From CAYNGH01 sp964396845 (GTDB lineage: Bacteria; Vulcanimicrobiota; JAJTBE01; CAYNGH01), in contig CAYNGH010000202.1 of NCBI GenBank assembly GCA_964396845.1, forward strand, positions 1-5,352: a stretch of 5,352 bases of DNA, given 5' to 3'. The notes under the pieces were generated by a model that was not told the DNA's origin, did not search any database, and saw only the letters and a program-made list of their open reading frames with translations. Of this stretch, positions 1 through 4,776 are shown one piece after another (within the stretch, counting starts at the first letter, position 1; each line of letters starts with the position of its first letter). The position numbers and the translations under genes were made by a program.

Positions 1-622
1 CGAAGGCCAGGTGGAAATGCTGGAAGCCGTCAACAACCCCGAGGATGAAAGAGCCGGCACCCGTCAGGTTCCCTTCTCCCGGACAATTTATGTGGAGATG
101 GATGACTTCCGGGAGGATCCTCCCAAAAAATGGTTCCGGCTGGCTCCAGGCCGGGAAGTCCGATTAAAGCATGCATATTTTATCACCTGCAAAGAAGTTA
201 TCAGGGACGAGGATGGCAATGTGACGGAGCTTGTATGCACCTATGATCCCGAAAGCCGGGGAGGAGAATCTCCCGACGGACGCAAGGTCAGAGGGACCCT
301 TCACTGGGTGTCGGCATCCCACGGAGTGAAGGCCAGAGTTCGGCTGTTTGACAAGCTGTTCACAAAGGAAGTGCCTGAAGATGTGGGAGAAGACGGGGAT
401 TTCCTGGACAACCTGAATCCCGATTCCCTAATGGAGTTGACCGGGTGCATTCTGGAGCCGGGGATGGCGGGATGCACTCCCGGCGGGAAGTTTCAATTCA
501 TGCGCCATGGTTACTTTGTGGCAGACCCGGTGGAATCAACCCCGGAAAATCTGGTGTTCAACCGGACTGTTTCCCTGCGGGATACATGGGCCAAAATAGA
601 AAAGAAATTGAAAAAAGGTTAA
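1..622 (+). CDS. glnS: Glutaminyl-tRNA synthetase, C-terminal part (5' end outside window)
   Basis: This is the C-terminal part of GlnRS, the cytoplasmic class I synthetase that charges tRNA(Gln) with glutamine using ATP. The open frame runs to the left edge (first full codon at base 2, reading E-G-Q), so the GTG at 11 is not a real start. About 206 residues are visible, covering the two anticodon-binding beta-barrel domains; the Rossmann catalytic domain with HIGH and KMSKS lies outside. Stretches that match remembered E. coli GlnRS are SRQVPFS-like near residue 20, DFRE, GKEVRL-like, DGRKVRG, HWVSASH, KFQFMRHGYF and the near-C-terminal FNRTVSLRDTWAK. The protein ends a few residues beyond the E. 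coli terminus in a lysine-rich tail (KIEKKLKKG). The stop TAA at 620-622 overlaps the stop of the convergent lipoprotein gene, and no terminator separates them. Identification is secure; the length of the missing part is inferred from family size (about 550 residues). Confidence 0.96.
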   Translation, partial: EGQVEMLEAVNNPEDERAGTRQVPFSRTIYVEMDDFREDPPKKWFRLAPGREVRLKHAYFITCKEVIRDEDGNVTELVCTYDPESRGGESPDGRKVRGTLHWVSASHGVKARVRLFDKLFTKEVPEDVGEDGDFLDNLNPDSLMELTGCILEPGMAGCTPGGKFQFMRHGYFVADPVESTPENLVFNRTVSLRDTWAKIEKKLKKG

Positions 623-1872
623 TCCCTGTAGCGGACTCCCATTCCCTGGGCTTCTGCTTTGACCCGATCCACCAGGTATTGATCCAGATTGTTTTCCAGG
701 GGGCCTGCCGGGATTATTCCCCCGAGGGATAAGGCATTTGTGACCCGGGCTTTCCCCGAGGCCACCATATAGCTGTATCCATTTTTCCAATGATCATCAT
801 TGGGGCCGTCCATCAGGGCAACCCGATCCCGGCTTCCGCCGATGAGCCAAAGGGTTCCTTCCATGGTGTCCCTGAACTGCTGGCGGTATGTGAGATAATC
901 GAATGTCCCGCCGGTCTGAACAGCTATGTGGCGGAAGTGTTCAAGACCGTGTTTTTCTATTCCTGAACATCCCACGGTGTATATGACAATATTTCTCCGG
1001 GTTGCTTCTCTGGCAACAGCCCGGTAATCATAATCGCCGGGACGATTCTCATGAGGGCCGGCATCTCCGATGAGAAAAATCAGCTTCCGGCTGTTGCCTC
1101 CTTCATCCCATTTTATTTCGTGAACCGCCACATGGAGGGCTTCTGCCACACTTTCAGGAGTATCTCCTCCTCCCGCGGCATAAAGCATGGAGATATTATC
1201 GGAAACTTCCCTCACATCATCGGTGAGATCAAAACGAAGGGTGACAAACTCATCCCCCCAGTCCCGGTATGCAACTATCCCGTAACGGACATAAGGCTCC
1301 GGCAGGCCCCGGCTGACTTCCTGAACCATCTGGACAATCCGCGTCTTGATAACTTCCAGTTCATCCCCCATACTGCCGGTGCAGTCGATAACAAACACCA
1401 GGTCAATCCATGGGCGCTCACCGGTGAGGGGATCCACCGGTGCCGGCCTGGCAACCGCCATAGGCCCCCGGGGAGATGTTGCCGGTTCTGGAGTCGGGGG
1501 AGTCTTTGTCACCGTGACGGTAACCGTGGGAACCGGAGATGAAGGAGCCGGCAGGGTCTGGCTTTCCTGGTGGTTTTCTCCTGTGACGGGGTCCCCGAAA
1601 ATCGTGCCATATGGGGATTCATCCCCAGCAGGTGAAACTGTGGAGGGGGTTGATGGTGACGCGACAGGTTCAGCCGAGGATGGTTCTGGCAGGGCAGGAC
1701 TTGTCAGGATCCTGGGGGCGGGGGATGTGGCGATGGTTGAGGTTGTGGCTGGGGATTCCACTATGGTGATTCCAGGGTCACTGCAGGAAAACAGGAGAAA
1801 CGAGATTGTAAGCAGAGTGATCCCCAGAAGCACCCCGGTAAGGAACTTATGGCCAAAGAAGGTTTTAGACAT
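619..1872 (-). CDS. Secreted lipoprotein with Pro/Ser/Thr-rich tether and von Willebrand factor A domain
   Basis: Predicted surface or periplasmic lipoprotein of 417 residues. The N-terminus is a lipoprotein signal peptide: K3 and K9, a hydrophobic core at about 11-29, then LLFS-C with the lipidated cysteine at C30 followed by S31. Residues 31-155 are low-complexity Pro/Ser/Thr/Ala, a likely flexible tether, with two DP(V/L)TGE copies (94-99 and 147-152). A vWA domain follows at about 156-335. Its metal-ion-dependent adhesion site is intact in a variant form: D163-C-T-G-S167, T238 in GGGDTPE, and D270 in IGDAGPH. AYRD (201-204) and the GGGD motif resemble the vWA of Dictyostelium VwkA-type proteins. 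The last 80 residues are not recognised. Such domains bind protein ligands through Mg2+; the ligand here is unknown. The start is ATG at 1872; a TTG two codons upstream (1878) is possible, with a TAA in frame just above it. The Shine-Dalgarno is weak: only GGA at a workable distance. Convergent with glnS. Confidence 0.88.
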   Translation of the reverse strand: MSKTFFGHKFLTGVLLGITLLTISFLLFSCSDPGITIVESPATTSTIATSPAPRILTSPALPEPSSAEPVASPSTPSTVSPAGDESPYGTIFGDPVTGENHQESQTLPAPSSPVPTVTVTVTKTPPTPEPATSPRGPMAVARPAPVDPLTGERPWIDLVFVIDCTGSMGDELEVIKTRIVQMVQEVSRGLPEPYVRYGIVAYRDWGDEFVTLRFDLTDDVREVSDNISMLYAAGGGDTPESVAEALHVAVHEIKWDEGGNSRKLIFLIGDAGPHENRPGDYDYRAVAREATRRNIVIYTVGCSGIEKHGLEHFRHIAVQTGGTFDYLTYRQQFRDTMEGTLWLIGGSRDRVALMDGPNDDHWKNGYSYMVASGKARVTNALSLGGIIPAGPLENNLDQYLVDRVKAEAQGMGVRYRD

Positions 1873-2051
1873 TCTCAATACTGGTTATCCACAAGAGAGG
1901 AATCTCCTGTGACGTGCCTGAATAACTGCACAGGTAAAAAGGACTTCTTCATTAAAATCAAAATATCAGCTTATTGGCACAATGGATAAAAAGCCGGGGA
2001 AAATATCCTGTTGATGTCAGATTTCCCGACGCTGTGGGAGGATGGCTTCAT
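1873..2051. other. Divergent intergenic region between lipoprotein and tetR genes
   Basis: This 179-base gap must hold the start signals of both the minus-strand lipoprotein gene and the plus-strand TetR gene. It has an AT-rich core at about 1935-1990. An inverted repeat CCTGTG/CACAGG (1906-1911 and 1929-1934) is present but widely spaced. On the minus strand a TTTAAT hexamer in the AT-rich core could be a -10 box without a good -35. On the plus strand TTGGCA at 1974-1979 resembles a -35 but has no -10 at proper spacing. I cannot assign either promoter with confidence. Confidence 0.5.
2036..2041 (+). promoter_or_regulatory. Shine-Dalgarno site deciding the tetR start
   Basis: GGGAGG lies 10 bases before the ATG at 2052. 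The open frame extends upstream to a TTG at 1974, but that start has no ribosome binding site and would add 26 residues unlike a TetR N-terminus. This site therefore supports ATG 2052. The ATG at 2042 is in another frame. Confidence 0.75.
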
Positions 2052-2681
2052 ATGAAGTCAACAATTGTTACCAAAGACGAAATTATGGATGTTGCCAGCC
2101 AGTATTTTTTCGACTGTGGCTTCAAGAAGGTTACTGTTGATAAGCTGGCTCGGACTCTGGGAATTAGTAAAAAGACCATATACAAGTTTTTTCGATCCAA
2201 AGATAGTCTTATTCTTCAGATAATTCAGAGGGGATTTGACAGGCTGGAGAAGGAACTCGAAAGCGTGATTGACAATCGGGAAATGGCCCTGGTGGAAAAA
2301 CTCAAGGAGCTGATTCGTTACAAGACTGTGGCTTATTCTCAGGTCAACGGCCTGTTTGTGAAGGATGTCCGGGAAAATCTGTCGGCTTACAGTTGTGTGA
2401 TTGACAAGCTGGAAAACCTGATTCCCAGGTATTTTGGCCGACTGCTGGCAGAAGGACAGCAAAAGGGACTGATTCGGAAAGACATATCCAAGGAACTGGT
2501 CATTGAAGTTTTGTATGGTGCCATGGACCGAGTTATTGACGGCGCACCACTCAAAAAGATGAACCTGACTCCTGATCAGGCCCTGGGACATATTTTTGAT
2601 ATCTGCCTCAAAGGTATTCTGGTCCCCACCTGTTGCCGGGGTGAAGCTCACCCTCATCAGCACGTAGATTCCCACAGTTAA
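2052..2681 (+). CDS. TetR/AcrR-family transcriptional regulator
   Basis: A 209-residue one-component DNA-binding regulator, the normal length for the TetR family. These proteins bind palindromic operators as dimers and usually release DNA on binding a small ligand. The N-terminal helix-turn-helix is clear: helix 1 at about 7-22 (KDEIMDVASQYFFDCGF), then TVDKLARTLGISKKTIYKFFRSKDSL at 28-53, where SKKTIYKFF is the recognition helix. The remaining helical ligand and dimerisation domain (about 60-190) does not reveal its ligand, as is usual. The last 16 residues are odd: C194, C195, H200, H202, H204 and H208 form a Cys/His-rich tail that could bind metal. A palindrome at 2057-2072 lies in codons 2-7, and a related one overlaps the stop codon. 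The C11 peptidase gene follows 124 bases downstream on the same strand and is the obvious candidate target. The family call is firm; ligand and target are inference. Confidence 0.93.
   Translation: MKSTIVTKDEIMDVASQYFFDCGFKKVTVDKLARTLGISKKTIYKFFRSKDSLILQIIQRGFDRLEKELESVIDNREMALVEKLKELIRYKTVAYSQVNGLFVKDVRENLSAYSCVIDKLENLIPRYFGRLLAEGQQKGLIRKDISKELVIEVLYGAMDRVIDGAPLKKMNLTPDQALGHIFDICLKGILVPTCCRGEAHPHQHVDSHS
2057..2072. promoter_or_regulatory. Possible operator: palindrome at start of tetR
   Basis: GTCAACAATTGTTACC contains the perfect 10-bp palindrome AACAATTGTT (2060-2069), with further matching G/C ends. Its half-sites (GTCAACAA and, on the other strand, GGTAACAA) closely resemble those of the palindrome at 2677-2693 (GTTAACAA). 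The centre is one base shorter than in that site, which weakens the case for one dimer binding both. It lies just inside the tetR coding sequence, where a repressor could block its own transcript. Suggestive only. Confidence 0.3.
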
Positions 2682-2693
2682 CAATTTGTTAAC
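2677..2693. promoter_or_regulatory. Perfect 17-bp palindrome upstream of the peptidase gene, candidate TetR operator
   Basis: GTTAACAA-T-TTGTTAAC is a perfect inverted repeat with 8-bp arms. It overlaps the tetR stop codon (2679-2681) and is centred about 43 bases before the likely transcription start implied by the TATAAT at 2716-2721. Size and position suit a TetR-family dimer acting on the peptidase promoter. The alternative reading is an AT-rich terminator for tetR: a 7-bp stem with a three-base loop, followed after four bases by TTTTTT (2698-2703). The stem is poor in GC, so the operator reading is slightly preferred; both could hold. Confidence 0.45.
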
Positions 2694-2715
2694 ACTCTTT
2701 TTTCTTCCCATGATG

Positions 2716-2721
2716 TATAAT
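2716..2721 (+). promoter_or_regulatory. Candidate -10 box for the peptidase gene
   Basis: TATAAT is a perfect consensus -10 hexamer. The hexamer 17 bases upstream (CACTCT, 2693-2698) is a poor -35, so this promoter would be weak or need an activator; the palindrome ends where the -35 would begin. A second possible promoter is TTGATC (2721-2726), a 16-base spacer, then TATATT (2743-2748). Transcription from the first would give a leader of roughly 78 bases. Confidence 0.4.
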
Positions 2722-2758
2722 TGATCAGGAGTTGCCACGATTTATATTTGATATTATT

Positions 2759-2772
2759 CTAAAATGTTTTAG
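2759..2772. repeat. Small inverted repeat in the peptidase leader
   Basis: CTAAAA-TG-TTTTAG has perfect 6-bp arms about 34 bases before the ATG of the peptidase gene. It is AT-rich, so it would form only a weak RNA hairpin; a protein-binding site is as likely. No function can be assigned. Confidence 0.3.
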
Positions 2773-2805
2773 CATCAGCAGATTCAGCATTATTTGGAGG
2801 CAGTA

Positions 2806-4569
2806 ATGGACATCAGAAAAACCGGGCCACAGCAGAACTATTTCCTGCAACATGCAAAACCCCAGAAACCCCGGGAAAAGACCCTTTCCATAATGGACAG
2901 CGTTTCCGTGGGAGAAGGCCTGACCGGCGATAAAACAGCAAAACCCTGGCAGAAGGAATGGACCCTGCTGTTTTATTCCGCTGCAGATAATGATCTCAAA
3001 AAGTATCTGATTGATGATGTCAACCAGATGGAAGCTGTTGGCTCCACCACTCAGATGAACCTTGTGGTTCAGCTGGATAAGGGAGAAAACTGCCGTCGGT
3101 ATTATCTGGAACGGGACACGGATCCCAAGAATATCCGATCCCGGGTTGTCGAGGATATGGGGCCGGTGAACATGTCTGACCCAGGAACCCTTTCAGACTT
3201 TATTAAATTCGGCATGAAAAAATATCCCGCCAAACATTATGCCCTGATCATCAGCGATCATGGCGAAGCCTGGAAGGGAGCGGTGGAAGACGAAAGCCAT
3301 CATGGCTGGATGACCACCCCCCAGATTCGCCAGGGGATTATGGATGCCCAGAAGGAAACCGGTAATAAGCTGGATGTTCTGGGGTTTGATGCCTGCCTGA
3401 TGGCCAATACCGAGGTGGCTCACGAACTGCGGGATACCGCAACATATTTGGTGGCCTCCCAGGAAGTCGAAGGAGCCAATGGCTGGCCATATACTCCACT
3501 GCTGGACCCCGATAAACTTGAGATGATGGATGAAGCTTTGAAACAAAAAGCGAATATTACACCGAGGCTTCTTTCAGAGGCCATCGTGGAGATCGGCAAG
3601 ACAGATCAGGACACCCTGCCCACCCTCTCTGCAGTGGACCTTTCCAAGGTTGAGAATCTCACCCGAGCCACAGATAATTTTGCCCAGGCCCTGATTGATA
3701 CCGACACCTCAGGAGCACTGTTGCAGAAGATGTCTGCAAGCACTGAGAACTTTACCGGCTTCAAGGATCATTATCATTTCGCTTCCAAGATTGCCCGGAG
3801 TTTCCGAGTCAAGGACAAGGCCCTGAAAGAATCAGCCCGGGCAGTAATGGAAGCTGTAAAGGATGCAGTGATTGCAGAACAGCATTCCGAGAATTATCCC
3901 AATGCCAACGGATTGACCCTTGAGATTCCTACTTATGGCCCTGCCCGCAAAGGCTACCACGAACTGGCCTTTGCCAAGGAAACAAAGTGGGATGAAGCCC
4001 TGTCTGCCATAAATGCAAAAGCCAAGATGGAGGGAATAACTGCCCAGAAGATTGAATGTCCGAAGATTGAAAAACAGATCAATAAATATCTTGAACTTAT
4101 CTCTCAGGTTCCTGTTTTTGAGGGATTGAAAGATATGGCCGAAAGCACTGATTTTGCCAGGGTGATCAGTGAAAAGATGGGCACAGCAGAAAACTTTGAA
4201 GAACTGGCCTGCGAGCCGAATTTTGCCCGGGACAAGGGCGTGGGTGTGGCCGGCCTCCTGGGGCTTATGGGGCTAAGAGGCATGATAGATCTGGAAGCTG
4301 GCCGGCAGGACATTTATCAGCAGTCCACCATGCTTATTGATTCTATTGTCGATGATGGCAAGCTGGCAGGAATAAACAGCTCTATTATGGGAGTGCTGAT
4401 TCAGGTGATACAGAGTGCATCAGAGGCACAGATGATGGGTTCGGCTCCCGGCTTTGAAACTGCACCAGGCTTTCTGTCGGGAGATGAAGGCATCCCCGGC
4501 CCCAGACCCCACGATCCACCCCTGTCAGTTCAAATCCAGAACCATATGAACAACTTGAACCTTGGGTAA
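2806..4569 (+). CDS. Clostripain-type (peptidase family C11) cysteine protease with unknown C-terminal region
   Basis: A 587-residue protease of family C11, clan CD, the fold shared with caspases and gingipains. The core begins with a beta-strand, WTLLFYSAADNDL (52-64). The dyad is intact: H152 in LIISDHGEAW and C197 in GFDACLMAN. D195, two residues before the cysteine, matches the S1-pocket aspartate of clostripain and PmC11, so cleavage after Arg or Lys is expected. GANGWPYTPLL (223-233) and GLTLEIPTYGP (369-379) are further family-like segments. There is no signal peptide or lipobox: residues 1-51 are polar and rich in Lys/Pro/Gln, so the enzyme appears cytosolic, whereas many relatives are secreted. 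Residues from about 395 to 587 are not recognised; they include a small hydrophobic GLLGLMGLRGM (483-493), a doubled APGF (547-550, 553-556) and a Pro-rich tail. ATG 2806 is chosen because GGAGG (2796-2800) lies five bases upstream; TTG 2794 would overlap it. It follows a TetR gene, its likely regulator. Substrate unknown. Confidence 0.9.
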   Translation: MDIRKTGPQQNYFLQHAKPQKPREKTLSIMDSVSVGEGLTGDKTAKPWQKEWTLLFYSAADNDLKKYLIDDVNQMEAVGSTTQMNLVVQLDKGENCRRYYLERDTDPKNIRSRVVEDMGPVNMSDPGTLSDFIKFGMKKYPAKHYALIISDHGEAWKGAVEDESHHGWMTTPQIRQGIMDAQKETGNKLDVLGFDACLMANTEVAHELRDTATYLVASQEVEGANGWPYTPLLDPDKLEMMDEALKQKANITPRLLSEAIVEIGKTDQDTLPTLSAVDLSKVENLTRATDNFAQALIDTDTSGALLQKMSASTENFTGFKDHYHFASKIARSFRVKDKALKESARAVMEAVKDAVIAEQHSENYPNANGLTLEIPTYGPARKGYHELAFAKETKWDEALSAINAKAKMEGITAQKIECPKIEKQINKYLELISQVPVFEGLKDMAESTDFARVISEKMGTAENFEELACEPNFARDKGVGVAGLLGLMGLRGMIDLEAGRQDIYQQSTMLIDSIVDDGKLAGINSSIMGVLIQVIQSASEAQMMGSAPGFETAPGFLSGDEGIPGPRPHDPPLSVQIQNHMNNLNLG

Positions 4570-4579
4570 ACCCATGGTT
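4558..4579 (+). other. Hairpin spanning the peptidase stop codon
   Basis: AACC-TT-GGGT then ACCC-AT-GGTT gives about ten pairs with one T-T mismatch and a very short A-rich loop, centred on the TAA stop (4567-4569). No T-tract follows, so it is not a terminator by itself; it could protect the mRNA 3' end or be chance. Confidence 0.3.
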
Positions 4580-4597
4580 ATTATCAATAATCCCGGC

Positions 4598-4629
4598 AAG
4601 AGAAGCATCCCCTGAGGCTTCTCTTTTTT
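4598..4629 (+). terminator. Intrinsic terminator after the peptidase gene
   Basis: The stem AAGAGAAGC (4598-4606) pairs with GCTTCTCTT (4617-4625), nine base pairs around a ten-base loop. A run of six T (4624-4629) continues from the descending arm. It begins 29 bases after the peptidase stop and should end that transcript, making the flavoprotein gene a separate unit. The hairpin is nested within a larger inverted repeat, CCCGGC (4592-4597) and GCCGGG (4633-4638). Confidence 0.8.
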
Positions 4630-4671
4630 ATCGCCGGGGGATTTCGTGAATATTACAATTCTGCAAAGCGC

Positions 4672-4776
4672 ATGAAGGAACATTACTCGAACAGGGAAAT
4701 TTATACACCTGGTAAATGCCATTATTCAAACAGCAAAAACCTGGGGTTAGAATCTGAAAAGGAGGGTTCAGGATGA
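4672..4776 (+). CDS. Possible 34-residue leader ORF, doubtful
   Basis: A short ATG frame runs from 4672 and ends in a TGA that overlaps the ATG of the flavoprotein gene in ATGA (4773-4776), the arrangement seen in translational coupling. It encodes HYSN twice, because the direct repeat copies are in the same frame and differ only at synonymous third positions. Against it: no Shine-Dalgarno precedes the ATG, and the peptide is polar and resembles no family I know. Treat it as a hypothesis. Confidence 0.2.
   Translation: MKEHYSNREIYTPGKCHYSNSKNLGLESEKEGSG
4681..4744 (+). repeat. Imperfect direct repeat in the flavoprotein leader
   Basis: CATTACTCGAACAG (4681-4694) recurs as CATTATTCAAACAG (4720-4733), 12 of 14 bases identical and 39 bases apart. 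Each copy is followed by ACCTGG (4707-4712 and 4739-4744), after 12 and 5 bases respectively. The block lies between the terminator and the ribosome binding site of the flavoprotein gene. It may be paired regulator sites or a local duplication. Confidence 0.45.
4761..4765 (+). promoter_or_regulatory. Strong Shine-Dalgarno site for the flavoprotein gene
   Basis: GGAGG, within AAAAGGAGGG, lies seven bases before the ATG at 4773 and fixes that start. Confidence 0.8.

Noticed and set aside
111..124. Perfect 14-bp palindrome GGGAGGATCCTCCC followed by six A
   Set aside because: It lies inside the conserved glnS coding sequence (codons for R-E-D-P-P). No T-run follows it on either strand in the direction needed for a terminator, so chance codon use explains it.
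1716..1730. GGGGGCGGGGG tract as a G-quadruplex
   Set aside because: Only two long G-runs are adjacent, and they sit opposite proline codons of the lipoprotein tether; nothing supports a specific structure.
1346..1912. Long + strand open frame of 188 codons opposite the lipoprotein gene
   Set aside because: It is the antisense shadow of the Pro/Ser/Thr-rich tether and vWA start; composition is low-complexity (VTVTVTVG) and resembles no family.
1906..1934. CCTGTG/CACAGG inverted repeat as an operator or hairpin
   Set aside because: Arms of six bases with a 17-base spacer are easily found by chance, and an overlapping GTGC/GCAC pair competes with it; not strong enough to call.
1974..1994. TTGGCAC-AATGGATAAAA, resembling a sigma-54 promoter
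   Set aside because: The -24 element fits, but the -12 GC needed at fixed spacing is absent.
2677..2693. Palindrome as a Rex (redox repressor) site
   Set aside because: Rex sites have TTGT...ACAA facing with a longer spacer; here the half-sites face the opposite way with a one-base centre.
2058..2738. Minus-strand open frame of 226 codons over tetR
   Set aside because: It is antisense to a clear TetR gene, covering its whole helix-turn-helix region, and its product has no recognisable motif.
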